Assembly: GCA_963722585.1 (NCBI GenBank)
Contig: CAVRNU010000013.1
Coordinates: 1-64,000 of the forward strand
Reading direction: 5' to 3'
Source: KBS-96 sp963722585
GTDB lineage: Bacteria; Acidobacteriota; Terriglobia; Bryobacterales; Bryobacteraceae
DNA: 64,000 bases
The notes beneath the pieces are model-generated. The model did not search any database and was not told the origin of the DNA. It saw nothing but the letters and a program-made list of their open reading frames with translations. Positions 38,561 through 47,693 of this stretch are shown piece by piece; the first letter of the stretch is position 1, and each line of letters starts with the position of its first letter. The position numbers and the translations under genes were made by a program.

Positions 38561-39121
38561 TTAAGAATCGTAGCCGGGGCCGTCAGGCGACCCGCACTCT
38601 TTCCAGAGCTTTTCCCAATTCCAGATCCCGTACGCCACCTCGTTCGCCAACGGGAATCCGAGTTGATGCGCGAGCATACACACCTGCCCGCGATGGTGGG
38701 CTTCGTGAGAAAGCATGTAGCACAGCATTTCCAGGCCAACCGGCCAAGGCCGAGCCCAGCCGTCTCTGCGAAACTTCTTAACGCGGCCCTCACAACCGCC
38801 GAGCGCTTCAGCGAGCATCTCTGCGCAGCGAGCGGCGCTCTCGGCCAATCCCGCACGGGCCTGCTGAGGCGTGCAGTGCGCGCGATTCAGCTGTCGTGGA
38901 ACCTTCAGGTAGGGAGCTGTAAGCCTGACCCACTTGCAGCGGACATTGTGCATGTGCGTGAAGATCGCCACAACGGTGCGGACCTTGCCGGGCGGTTTTG
39001 CTTTCCAGGCGGTAGGGTCAAGATGTTCGATAAGAATCTGGTTCAAGCGATCATTGGCTGCAAAAATCTGGACTGCGGCTCGGCCGAGTTGAGTGTGAAC
39101 ATTGTGTTGACGCGTGGTCAC
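38561..39121 (-). CDS. DinB-family protein
   Basis: A 186-aa four-helix-bundle protein of the DinB/YfiT superfamily, possibly a metal-dependent thiol transferase. The three conserved histidines are present: one in FTHMHNVRCKWVRL and two in YMLSHEAHHRGQVCMLAHQL. WPVGLEMLCYML and EVAYGIWNWEKLWKE match the family C-terminus. Frame intact. DinB-family genes are frequent in Acidobacteriota; no partner is evident. Confidence 0.87.
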   Translation of the reverse strand: MTTRQHNVHTQLGRAAVQIFAANDRLNQILIEHLDPTAWKAKPPGKVRTVVAIFTHMHNVRCKWVRLTAPYLKVPRQLNRAHCTPQQARAGLAESAARCAEMLAEALGGCEGRVKKFRRDGWARPWPVGLEMLCYMLSHEAHHRGQVCMLAHQLGFPLANEVAYGIWNWEKLWKECGSPDGPGYDS

Positions 39122-39329
39122 GGCTCCCTATTCCTTGACCCATAATATGTCCGGCCGTCGGCCACTCGTTGAGCATCGCCGGAAGCTACAGTCGCAAGGT
39201 TAGTCCCCTGGGGTTACTTGTACGCCGACAAGTCGGCCAGCGCCGCGCCCCTCCGATAAACTGAGGTCAGCACGCTGAGAGGCGGCTGAAAGGCTGCGCC
39301 ACCTGGGGTCTAGAAGATCATATTAGAAA

Positions 39330-39538
39330 TTGATCTTCGATTCACTTGCTCGCACTTTGCGCAAGTCACCCGTATTTACTTTTGCCGCAATCCTCACGCT
39401 TGCCTTGGGAATTGGAGCGAATACAGCTATCTTCAGTGTGGTGAACGCAGTGATGCTGCGCGCACTGCCGTTCGCGTCACCCGATCGCCTGGTGTGGGTT
39501 GCTGAAAAGAACGACAAGCTGCACCTCCCATGGTTTGC
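39330..39538 (+). pseudogene. 5' remnant of an ADOP-type permease
   Basis: About 70 residues of the N-terminal end: SLARTLRKSPVFTFAAILTL, then LGIGANTAIFSVVNAVMLRA and FASPDRLVWVAEKND. Similarity stops at about 39538, after which the sequence leads into the upstream region of the RibD/DHFR-like gene. This is the fourth ADOP locus in the window and a deletion endpoint. Confidence 0.75.
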
Positions 39539-39661
39539 GGCCACCTTCCGAAAAAATCATCGGTCGAGATAGGCCAAAATGATGATGAGTCTTCAGAAAT
39601 ATCTCGAAAACGTCGAAGGCATGACGCATCAAAAGGCGATGGATACGAAGGCGATTTCAAA

Positions 39662-40306
39662 ATGAGCAAAGTTATAGTCAGTGCGTTTTCTCTCTCATTG
39701 GATGGTTTTGGTGCGGGGCCTCGACAGGACAGCGAAAATCCACTTGGCGTTCGCGGTTTCGAACTGCATGCGTGGTTTCAGAAGACCGAAGTCTTTCGCA
39801 AGATGCATGGCTTAGCCGACGGCAGCCAAGGCGTGGACAATGATTTTGCAGCCCAATCCTTTAAGAATCTTGGCGCGTGGATTTTAGGTCGCAATATGTT
39901 TGGGCCGATCCGCGGTCCCTGGAGAGACGATTCATGGAAAGGCTGGTGGGGAGACGAGCCACCGTATCACGTGCCTGTCTTTGTCCTCACGCATCATGCG
40001 CGCGCGCCATTAGCTATGAAAGGCGGCACCACGTTTTACTTCGTGACTGACGGCCCTGAATCCGCATTAGATCAAGCCAAAGATGCGGCCAAAGGTCAAG
40101 ACGTGCGCGTCGGCGGCGGCGTTCTGACGATTCGTCAATATTTGACGGCAGGCCATATCGACGAAATGGATCTGGCATTCTCGCCCGTCCTGCTTGGCGA
40201 AGGTGAAAATCTCTTCGCCGGCATTCACTTGCCAAAGCTCGGCTTTAAGCCGGTCCAAATCACAGCGGGCGAAGAGGCTACTCACGTCATTCTGAAGCGG
40301 ACCTGA
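39662..40306 (+). CDS. RibD C-terminal/dihydrofolate reductase-like protein
   Basis: A 214-aa NADPH-binding reductase of the DHFR/RibD-C fold. It begins KVIVSAFSLSLDGFGAGPRQ and has LGAWILGRNMFGPIRGPW, VPVFVLTHHARAPLAMKGGT, FYFVTDGPESALDQAKDAAK and the typical GGGVLTIRQYLTAGHIDEMD with FSPVLLGEGENLFAG. Such YyaP/YwjB-like proteins usually have no defined physiological substrate. ATG 39662 is chosen; the frame is open further upstream into the junction with the ADOP remnant, but that part is not family-like. Confidence 0.88.
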   Translation: MSKVIVSAFSLSLDGFGAGPRQDSENPLGVRGFELHAWFQKTEVFRKMHGLADGSQGVDNDFAAQSFKNLGAWILGRNMFGPIRGPWRDDSWKGWWGDEPPYHVPVFVLTHHARAPLAMKGGTTFYFVTDGPESALDQAKDAAKGQDVRVGGGVLTIRQYLTAGHIDEMDLAFSPVLLGEGENLFAGIHLPKLGFKPVQITAGEEATHVILKRT

Positions 40307-40415
40307 CACATTCATCTACGCCAGAACGGCTAGCCGGACGGCCACTTTATCGTGCAGATATAACCTGTAACGGCGATGTTGTACGTGGATAAACGAGAAT
40401 GGAAAAGGAGAGCGA

Positions 40416-40706
40416 ATGAAGAAAGGCTATTGGGTTGTGGCATATCGTTCGGTTTTGGACGAATCGGCGCTGAAGGAATACGGCAAACTTGCCATACGGG
40501 CCATAGAGGCCGGTGGTGGCAAAGCTTTAATACGGTCCTCCGACGTCGAGTCCCGTGAACTAGGCATGAACCAACGCGTCGTCGTGATGGAATTCGATAG
40601 CCTTGAAAAGGCTATAGCGACTTACAATGGTGCCGCCTATCAGGCCGCTTTGCAGGCTCTCGGATCCGCAGCGGAGCGTGACTTCCGTATCGTCGAAGGA
40701 GTGTGA
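40416..40706 (+). CDS. DUF1330 family protein
   Basis: A 96-aa ferredoxin-like-fold protein: MKKGYWVVAYRSVLDESALK, then GGGKALIRSSDVESREL, RVVVMEFDSLEKAIATYNG and YQAALQALGSAAERDFRIVE. This is the usual full length of DUF1330 proteins, which are small dimeric cytoplasmic proteins of unknown role. AAAAGGAGAG lies at good distance before ATG 40416. It is on the same strand as the RibD/DHFR-like gene, 109 bp downstream. Confidence 0.9.
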   Translation: MKKGYWVVAYRSVLDESALKEYGKLAIRAIEAGGGKALIRSSDVESRELGMNQRVVVMEFDSLEKAIATYNGAAYQAALQALGSAAERDFRIVEGV

Positions 40707-42373
40707 CTTTTTCTGGTGCAGTGTGTATCGTCGTTCCGGCACTCCGCAAACGTGCAGCGCCCTTCGTGGCGACAGTCGCATGCGGTCGCGGCGCGGGCGG
40801 CTGTAAACAAACACATAGTCAATCCCCGCGCAATTGGGCAAGCGGTTTACTGCTTGTCAATACGGCCATTCCCGTCTCGTCAATTGCGTTCGGGAAAGCA
40901 TTTCAGTTCCGGCTCTGGACCTGGAGCTTGCTTCCAAGCCAATCGAAGGCAGTGTGCCGCCAGCACTCCAGCCACTAACAAATTGTCGCCGACACAATAG
41001 CAATTCCTCGGGCCGAAGGCGATAGAAAATTTTCCTTTCTCGCCTATCGCCGGCTTACGATCTGCTCCCCGTTAGCATGCGAAGGCTCCATAAGTGTCGC
41101 CTGACAGCTGTCAAATACGCCCATTGAAAAACGCCGAGCGAGCCCGGCCACATTCGGCTCAAAACATCTTCACGCGCATCGCACGGAACCAATTCGTCGC
41201 GTAGCTGCACTCAAAACAAGCACCTTGCGGGCGGCGCCTCCAGTTCCGGTTATACAAACAAAACGTCCCTCCTCGAGACGCAAGCTGATACGACTGGCCC
41301 TCCGTCTACGTTCCGAACAGAACTTCGCCCAGCAGCGCGAGTTCCATAGCGATCGAACTTGGCCAGAAAACCTCGCTCACCAAAATCCGAAATTAGGAAT
41401 ATACCAGGCGGTATTGCCTGTGTCGAACCGACCACATAAGTCGACCCTGCGTGATCAACCGCTATTCGGCAATTGCTTGATCGGGGCTTGGCGGATCGAC
41501 AGAGAGGCTACCAAACTTGCGTGTGACGCCTTCCAGGAAATTGACATGCCCATGCGCTCGCGGGTCAATCCGCAGGTTCCAGGAAAGCATTGACTTGGTC
41601 GCCTCATTTGCCTCAGCGAGAAATCTCGACTGAGGGTATTCGGAGGAATCTCGCTAGACGTGCGACCCCCACCAATGCAGCAGCAAGGACAACCATACCT
41701 GAGTCGGGTGCGATAGGCAAGGTCCAATTCGCCTGGATTGGTTTCACCTCTAACTGGGCGACTGTACCGAGGCCAAAGCGAAGAACAATAGCAAGATCCA
41801 GGATCGAAGCATTCCCAACGGGCTCCACGAACCAGTTCGCGGCAGAAGGGTCCGTGGCACTTCATAAACAGCCCATGAGATCCATCGGAGTTCATCGAGA
41901 AAAAACTCTGCTCTGCTTGGGCTCCCAGCCGGCAAAGATTCCGCGGGACAACAAGCCGCCATTCGCACCAATGGCCCCACTCGTTGCCCAAAACTTGCCG
42001 CTGAGTCAGTTCCGATTTTGAGCTCAACCCCGCTCTTCTCGTCCCGCTCTCGCGGCTGTTCAGCCATTTCCCAGGAGGCGTTCGGAGCGTCGCGATTTGT
42101 CACCACATCCGCGTAACGAAGTGGCTCGAACTCAATTCGACGCCAATGGCGGCGTCCACAAAGAGAATCGAACACAAAGTCGTAACTTCCGGAGGACCAA
42201 AGGATGGCTCGGATGCCTTTCCGGCTCGGGGTGAAGGTAAACTGAATTAACGCCCGTCACTCGCTTTCATAGCTCGGAGACGCTAGTGGCGCCTTTCGCC
42301 GAGAGCAAGTATGAGCAACGGACAAGATTGAGAAGCCTCGACTTCCAATAGCGCTCGCAAGAGCTTCTTGCGC
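40707..42373. other. Gene-poor region; possible decayed PEP-CTERM-like protein on the minus strand
   Basis: About 1.7 kb without a convincing gene. On the minus strand around 41615-41740 a frame reads PIAPDSGMVVLAAALVGVAR followed by LARFLRIPS, which resembles the tripartite PEP-CTERM exosortase signal (proline motif, helix, basic tail) at a protein C-terminus. Upstream frames on that strand are broken, so at most this is the remnant of a secreted protein. Other frames in the region overlap each other on both strands without constraint. Confidence 0.35.
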
Positions 42374-42710
42374 TCAACAAAACCGTGCGCCCACCAGGCA
42401 AACAAGCTCGAACTGTCGGCTGGCCCCCCGCTCAGCAACGCTGATCAATAATTCTGACACTTTGGCGGTGCTGGCAGCTGCTGCCAGTCCCAAGACAAGC
42501 GCAAAAGCGACCCACGCGACTGCGCGTTCCGAGATGTCCTTTCGATGTTCGATTTTGGTCCAGACCGGAGCTGCCAGCAGTTTCGTGAAGGCTAAAATCA
42601 CGCCCGCAACAAAGAACCCGATGATGCTGACCACCGTCTCGTCCAAATGCTCCGAGATCCAATCCAACACACCCCGTGAGCGAGCGGAGCCGAACCTGGT
42701 AAGCAGTGAG
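42374..42710 (-). pseudogene. Membrane protein fragment at a recombinase junction
   Basis: A minus-strand frame reads SRGVLDWISEHLDETVVSII, GFFVAGVILAFTKLLAAP and ISERAVAWVAFALVLGLAAA: two membrane helices separated by a charged segment. Its upstream end runs into the truncated serine recombinase at about 42710, so its true start is missing. No family recognised. It may be part of the sequence into which the recombinase module was joined. Confidence 0.4.
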
Positions 42711-43985
42711 TAGTCGTTCAATGCCTTTGCCAACCTGTATCAGGTCCCACTGCAAGCTCTGCTCACGTTTTTTGGTCGGATCAGACGCACGCGCTGCTGC
42801 CAGCCGACGATCGAGTTCCTGTTGTATCAAGGTCGGGTCTTCCAGCAGGCGGATCACCTCGGCCCAGACAATCTGGTCGAGCAGGTCCTGTCGAACGAGC
42901 CGGCGGTTATCGCAAACAGGACCGCCCAGTTTTCGCCAGCCATCGGAGCCAATGCACTTGTAGTAGTGGATTTTGCGCGCACTCGTGTACGTCGATGTAC
43001 GCGAGAAGGCGTAGCCACACTTCTGACAGCTGACCAGCCCCTGCACCACACTCGGCTCGATGGTGCGCTGGCGCGATCGAATTTTATTTTCTTGCAGAAG
43101 CTCTTGAGCACGGGCGAAGCTCTCTTCGCTTACCAGGGCTGGCACCGGGATCTCGATCCACTCTTCGCGCGGGCGTTCGTGACCTACTGTCGCACTGGGC
43201 ACAGTGACACGCCGCCGACGTTGTGGGCGCATCACGCGGCTCCGCGTAGAGACGCGCGTCTTGCCGAAGCAAGCGACACCGCGGTAAGCGGGGTTGCGTA
43301 GTACCGCCCAGCCGGTCGAGCGTTCCCAGCGAGCACTCTCTTTGCGAGTGGGGATACTTTCAGCGTTCAGTCGGCGCGTAATCTCGCCAATACTGAATCC
43401 TTGCACTGTATACATCTCATAGATGCGCTGCACTACACGAGCCTCGGCTTCATACACGGTATAAGCGGCCGGCGCCTCATCGGTTTTGCGGATATAACGA
43501 TAACCATACGGAGCGCCGCTCAGCACGCTGATCTCGCCAGTGTGCGCCCGGTGTCGCTTACCGCGGCGTGACCGCTCCAGGATCTGTGCCCGCTCATATT
43601 CGGCAATCATCCCCTGGAACTGCACCAGCAGCTGATCTTCCGCACTGTCGCCTTGCGGCGCTTTCATAAACAGCGTCTCGACTCCGTGGCGGGCCAGTTC
43701 CTCGATCAGCAGAATCTGATACGCATACTTCCGGCTGAGGCGGTCCGGCGCGTACGCAAGCACAACCTGGATGTGCCCTTCGGCGGCCAGGTCCCGCACC
43801 CGCTCCAAGCCCGGCCGCTCCAATGTCGCTCCACTATAGCCTTCATCTTCGAAGACCCACTCTTCGGGCACCTCCAGATCGTGTTTCTTGGCGAATTCGA
43901 TCAGCGAAGCGGTCTGGCTCGCAATCGTGTTCTCCTCGCGCTGCTGCTCGGATGAGACCCGTGCGTAGATGGCTGCCATCCTCAT
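42432..43985 (-). CDS. Large serine recombinase, 3'-truncated
   Basis: Site-specific recombinase of the resolvase/invertase superfamily. The catalytic domain starts MAAIYARVSSEQQREENTIA, with the nucleophile Ser in RVSSEQQ and the active-site Arg region DRLSRKYAYQ. The recombinase domain (GFSIGEITRRLNAESIPTRK and RNPAYRGVACFGKTRV) and the zinc ribbon (VSCQKCGYAF ... CDNRRLVRQDLLDQIVWAEV) follow. Family-like sequence ends at about 42715 (GIERLLTAYQ), where a coiled coil should continue; the last ~95 residues to 42432 come from a foreign junction. A small DNA-binding gene lies directly upstream. Activity of the truncated form is doubtful. Confidence 0.85.
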   Translation of the reverse strand: MRMAAIYARVSSEQQREENTIASQTASLIEFAKKHDLEVPEEWVFEDEGYSGATLERPGLERVRDLAAEGHIQVVLAYAPDRLSRKYAYQILLIEELARHGVETLFMKAPQGDSAEDQLLVQFQGMIAEYERAQILERSRRGKRHRAHTGEISVLSGAPYGYRYIRKTDEAPAAYTVYEAEARVVQRIYEMYTVQGFSIGEITRRLNAESIPTRKESARWERSTGWAVLRNPAYRGVACFGKTRVSTRSRVMRPQRRRRVTVPSATVGHERPREEWIEIPVPALVSEESFARAQELLQENKIRSRQRTIEPSVVQGLVSCQKCGYAFSRTSTYTSARKIHYYKCIGSDGWRKLGGPVCDNRRLVRQDLLDQIVWAEVIRLLEDPTLIQQELDRRLAAARASDPTKKREQSLQWDLIQVGKGIERLLTAYQVRLRSLTGCVGLDLGAFGRDGGQHHRVLCCGRDFSLHETAGSSGLDQNRTSKGHLGTRSRVGRFCACLGTGSSCQHRQSVRIIDQRC

Positions 43986-44128
43986 TCTCGGACTCCTTTA
44001 GGCATCCACCGACCGGCTGTTCCCGCGTGGGCACCAGACTATCGTAGGCCTGCGCGAGTTTTGATTCGAGCAGGCGATCAAATGAATAGGAAACGTGAAT
44101 TTGCCATGAGCCGCTTTTGAGCCCTGGC

Positions 44129-44464
44129 TCAGCCATGTTTTCTTAGGGTGCGTAGAAACGAGTTCAACGCGGCTGTCACGATCGCTCCAATGGTTAGGCC
44201 GCTGCTCTGCGCATATCTCCGCAGCCGTTCCACTGTGCTCGGCGGAAGCTTGAGCGTGATCGGCACGGTAACTTCGGCAACTTCGACCGGCCCATCCAGC
44301 TCCGACGCTTCCTCCAAGTATCGATACGCTTGCCGTTCTGACAGATTGAACTTGCGTGACAAGCGCTGCACTGCCTCGGGCATTGCAATATGGTTTTGAA
44401 GTAGGCCTAGAGCAGCATTCAGCTGCCGAGCCTTCTCCGTCTTTGTCGAACGGCCATATGTCAT
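44129..44464 (-). CDS. Small DNA-binding protein paired with the serine recombinase
   Basis: A 111-aa protein with two parts: a helix-turn-helix-like segment (MPEAVQRLSRKFNLSERQAY, then RYLEEASELDG) and a ribbon-helix-helix-like segment (VTVPITLKLPPSTVERLRRY followed by LTIGAIVTAALNSFLRTL). ATG 44462-44464 (MTYGRSTKTEK) is preferred over a longer reading. It lies about 145 bp upstream of the recombinase gene on the same strand and probably acts as regulator or accessory protein for it. The family is not named with confidence. Confidence 0.65.
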   Translation of the reverse strand: MTYGRSTKTEKARQLNAALGLLQNHIAMPEAVQRLSRKFNLSERQAYRYLEEASELDGPVEVAEVTVPITLKLPPSTVERLRRYAQSSGLTIGAIVTAALNSFLRTLRKHG

Positions 44465-44547
44465 AAATATATTACTTCTTAAGGCGAAGGTCAAGCACAG
44501 AGTGCTTTGCTCGCCAGCCCGTGACTATGCGTTCGAACTGAAAGTTA

Positions 44548-45266
44548 CCTTTTGTGTAAGGGGAGTGATCGGAGCCCCTTGCGGGGTACCCCGACCTTCA
44601 TCCCGATTGCGCGTACTGCGATGCTTATTCCCGCGCTCATCCGTTTCCTCAACCGGAGCTTCGAGCCACATCTTGATCAGATGCAGCATGGCTCCGTCAA
44701 CGACCCGGCGAGCCACCGACTTGAGTAGCTCGGCGTGCGGAATCGAATCGAAGTAGCCGCTTAAATCTGCGTCTACAATCTCTCCATGCCCGGTATTGCT
44801 CAGCTTATGGACATGCCTTACGGCGTCCAAGTGCACTGCGGTCTTGCCGATAGGCGTACTGTTCCGGCTGCAGATCCGCCTCGAAAATAGGTTCGAGCAC
44901 CAGAACTGCTGCCGTTTCCACTATCCGATCCCGGATTGTGGGCACCCCTAACGGCCGCTGCTTGCCGTCCAGTTTGGGAATATACACTCGCCGCACCGGA
45001 TCGGGTCGATACGCTCGACTTTTCAGCTCTTGCACCAGTTCGTCCAACCATCGCTCTACCCCGTACTCCTCGATCCCCTCAAAGGTCTGGCCATCTACTC
45101 CGGCTGCTCCGCCCTTGGTTTTGCAGCATTCGTAGGCGAACGCCAGAACATCTTTTCGATACACCTTGTCGTACAGCGCGTAGAAACGAAAGCCAGGCGA
45201 TCCCTTCGCTTTGTCATGCAACGCCTTCTGCAACTTCTGAACACTGGGTGGGGTTGCTAGGTTCAT
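44548..45266 (-). pseudogene. ltrA: Group II intron reverse transcriptase, N-terminal half, frameshifted and truncated
   Basis: ATG 45264-45266 begins NLATPPSVQKLQKALHDKAK, then GFRFYALYDKVYRKDVLAFA, GGAAGVDGQTFEGIEEYGVE and PIFEADLQPEQYAYRQDRSA. Near 44830 an extra T shifts the frame; the next frame continues LDAVRHVHKLSNTGHGEIVD, ADLSGYFDSIPHAELL and RGTPQGAPITPL. Similarity ends there, at about 44548, before the catalytic YxDD box, so the palm, thumb and maturase parts are missing. Sequence beyond belongs to the recombinase module. Different lineage from the intact RT at 12553. Confidence 0.85.
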
Positions 45267-45798
45267 CACCAATCCCGCGGTCCTTCGCCGCTTCTTGCGT
45301 CTCCTTTCAACTGAGGCCCCTTCCCTCCACCGGCATTACCCGGCTTCCTCGGTAGTACGGACCTCTCCGCCACCCCACACGGTCCGGCCTGACTCTCGCG
45401 AGTTGCCGGTTGATCGCCATTCGCGATCACCGCTGGGGTTTCCCGTGTTGCGTCTGGTCCCCTTTGTCTGCATGTCGTCGCCAATACCCCGGCAGGACCC
45501 ATGAGATTATTTCGCTCGTACTCTCCCATCGGCTTCGGCTTTCCCTCGATCGTCAGCGGGTCAGCTCCTGCATCACCGGTTTCGGGGCCTGCACAGCGTT
45601 CACTTCCGTTACGGCCTACAAACTTGCCAAATCGCCTAAAGCGACCCTCTACACCAGAGGCTTCAGCAGCTTCGTTACCTCCACTACTGCTCCGATTGCT
45701 ACCGGGTGGAGCGAACAGTTTCCGGGCGGGATTTAAGTCCCCCGCCGTGGACCAGCGCCTTTTCACGGCGCACGACGAACTTCGGTTATCGTGCGCAC
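45267..45798 (-). ncRNA. 5' ribozyme part (domains I-IV) of the second group II intron
   Basis: The minus strand reads GTGCGCACGATAACCG from 45798, matching the GUGYG 5' end of group II introns, and about 530 nt later the truncated intron RT starts. A long minus-strand frame here (45766-45266) is proline/glycine/arginine-rich and gives no protein signature, as is usual across intron domain I. Domains V and VI are lost with the 3' half. Confidence 0.65.
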
Positions 45799-45807
45799 CG
45801 TTCTTCT

Positions 45808-45833
45808 CCCCTCTTGCGGTTGTTGGCGAGGGG
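45808..45833 (-). terminator. Terminator-like hairpin between the nucleotidyltransferase gene and the second intron
   Basis: On the minus strand CCCCTC (45833-45828), a 14-nt loop and GAGGGG (45813-45808) form a 6-bp GC stem beginning six bases after the TGA of the 45839-46885 gene. The intron 5' end (45798) follows 9 nt later, so any U-tract would have been separated from the stem by insertion. Confidence 0.5.
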
Positions 45834-45838
45834 CAGCA

Positions 45839-46885
45839 TCAATCATCCTCGAGTTCGTGGTTTGCTGCAATGATGCCTTCCGCCAGCTCGCACACTTGCG
45901 GGAGGATTCGCTCGATCTCTGCACAGCGGCGCCGAACTTCAGCGAATGTAGGCACGCCGAGGTCACGGGCCAGCTCTTGATAGCTGTCCTTGAAACTCTG
46001 CGTCAGATCCTCCGGCGCGTCTCGCGAGAGGACCTTCTGACACCTGGAATGGGTAACGCCGATCCAGAACATCGCCTCCCGATGGTAGCCGCGCCCGATC
46101 AGCTCCGAGCTACCATCAATCGCAATAGGGCGGGCGCTATCGCTAACGTCTGATACAAATGGAAACGCTGTCTTGATTGCTCTCTTGGCTGTATCGAAGA
46201 TCTCCGTGAGCGCGGCAAGGTGCCGGCTAGCCCGTCCTCGGCTGATTCGCGCGGACCCCAGCAACTCTAACAGAGTTTCGTGCAATTCAACGTGACCATA
46301 GTCAGCTAATAGCTCCCGCACCGCCACGTACCGCGCGCGTACTGTGGGATTCCTCAGGCCTGCTACAAGCAGGACGTGGGTCGTTATCCCTGCTGCGAAA
46401 AGGCTCGCGATCACCTGATCGTGAAGGACCGCTTTCTCGTTGATCGAGCGGAGATATCCCAGGATCTTGTCCGTGGCGTTGTCGCAACGCTGACGGACCC
46501 ACCGTCGCTTGGTATAGTCCCGAGCGACGGCCGCCAGGAGCGGAATCAGATAGCCTAATGGATCGAACATGACTTTCGTCGTCCGAAAACTAGGGGCCAG
46601 ATGGTAATCACTCAAGACCTGGTCAGGTGACTGAAGCTGATCGTTCCGCAAGTAAGAGACTTCGAGAAGGGTGTCGTGATAGGTGAACTTGCCACGCCTG
46701 CCCGCCTGGTCGTGGTCTGCGACGAGGACGACCATGATATCGAGATCAGATACCGTAGTCAGGTCCGCATCATCGGGCAGCCAGTTCGTCGAGCCGGCAG
46801 TGTAGGCTCCGCAGAACCCTGGTATGCCGCTGGCTTCCTCAACCATCCACTGCCGGCCCGCCTCCCTCGCCTGCTTGACGGTCAT
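45839..46885 (-). CDS. Nucleotidyltransferase-domain protein
   Basis: A 348-aa protein with a nucleotidyltransferase-fold active site: GAYTAGSTNWLPDDADLTTV followed by SDLDIMVVLV, that is the GS helix and the DxD metal ligands. A later strand has TLLEVSYL. The C-terminal half is helical, without a recognised domain. Relatives include antibiotic nucleotidyltransferase-like and uncharacterised cytoplasmic proteins, so a small-molecule substrate is plausible. I considered a cyclic-oligonucleotide synthase but see no support. The stop lies just before a hairpin and an intron insertion. Confidence 0.72.
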   Translation of the reverse strand: MTVKQAREAGRQWMVEEASGIPGFCGAYTAGSTNWLPDDADLTTVSDLDIMVVLVADHDQAGRRGKFTYHDTLLEVSYLRNDQLQSPDQVLSDYHLAPSFRTTKVMFDPLGYLIPLLAAVARDYTKRRWVRQRCDNATDKILGYLRSINEKAVLHDQVIASLFAAGITTHVLLVAGLRNPTVRARYVAVRELLADYGHVELHETLLELLGSARISRGRASRHLAALTEIFDTAKRAIKTAFPFVSDVSDSARPIAIDGSSELIGRGYHREAMFWIGVTHSRCQKVLSRDAPEDLTQSFKDSYQELARDLGVPTFAEVRRRCAEIERILPQVCELAEGIIAANHELEDD

Positions 46886-47124
46886 AATTCACCTAAGCGA
46901 GCCCGATTTTCCGCTTGTATCTGCTAACGGACCGCTGACGGAAGTTTGTCGCCAAACCGCTCCGTCGAAAGCACAGGCCGAAGGCCTTTATTTTCATCGC
47001 CTGCGATGTTCCGAAGGAACATGGGGGGTCTTGCTGACGCGCGCCGTTGTGTAAGTTCTTGTGAATCAATGCGCGTATCGGAACCGCGACCGGCAAGGGA
47101 CAGATGTGTGCACGATACCAGTTC
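46886..47124. other. Intergenic region, no gene seen
   Basis: About 240 bp between minus-strand genes; nothing recognisable apart from probable leader sequence of the nucleotidyltransferase gene. Confidence 0.35.
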
Positions 47125-47469
47125 TCATTCGGCGAAGCCCTCGCGCCGCACTTCGAATTCCCACGGCAATTGAGCAATCTCTTTTACACACTGGTTATCG
47201 TCCCTTGGAGGGGCAGACCATTGGATTTCGGCAAACCTAGCGGGTCGGCCCGATAGAAGGACTGACGCAAGAGCATCACGGGATTGGCGGTAGCGCGCGC
47301 GAGCCTTCTCTAGCTCCAACAATGCCCTATGAATAGATGTTCGGTCCACATTTCCGGCGCCTTTTTGCGATTCGAGCTCTCCAACTCTCCGGGCAAAGTC
47401 CTGAAAAGCTTCGCGATACGCTCGCCAAAGCTCCGCCTTACCGTACACCTGTACTCCTGCAGTGCTCAT
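47125..47469 (-). CDS. Small helical protein, unknown
   Basis: A 114-aa protein, mostly predicted helical with an Arg/Glu-rich middle (YREAFQDFARRVGELESQKG and HRALLELEKARARYRQSRDA) compatible with a coiled coil. The C-terminus has QLPWEFEVRREGF. ATG 47467-47469 starts it (MSTAGVQVYGKAELW). No family recognised; composition argues for real coding. Confidence 0.55.
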   Translation of the reverse strand: MSTAGVQVYGKAELWRAYREAFQDFARRVGELESQKGAGNVDRTSIHRALLELEKARARYRQSRDALASVLLSGRPARFAEIQWSAPPRDDNQCVKEIAQLPWEFEVRREGFAE

Positions 47470-47693
47470 GCCTGCTTAGACGAAACGAAAGGGCTCAAAG
47501 TTTGTACTGATTGCCCAGGCGTGAAGTTCGCGGGTTGAACGGACTGGAACCGGGGGCGAAGCGAACGCGAACTGCCGGAAGCGCTTTGGCCCGCCTCCGC
47601 CGGAGCGGGTTTCCCGAGTTCCGATCGACCCGGAGGACTTCTCACGCCTTTCACGCTTGCCAGAAGCGGCGCGATGAACCAGTGCGCGAATCG

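Noticed and set aside
41455..42027. 190-aa minus-strand and 143-aa plus-strand overlapping frames
   Set aside because: Both strands open without motifs or coding composition; only a short PEP-CTERM-like stretch stands out and it is in another frame.
45266..45766. 166-aa minus-strand frame upstream of the truncated RT
   Set aside because: Gly/Pro/Arg-rich reading across group II intron ribozyme sequence; no protein signature and typical of spurious calls there.
45839..46885. Nucleotidyltransferase as a CBASS cyclase acting with the Cap4-type nuclease at 60025
   Set aside because: It is 14 kb away on the opposite strand, and the nuclease has its own SMC-type partners; the sequence looks like small-molecule nucleotidyltransferases.
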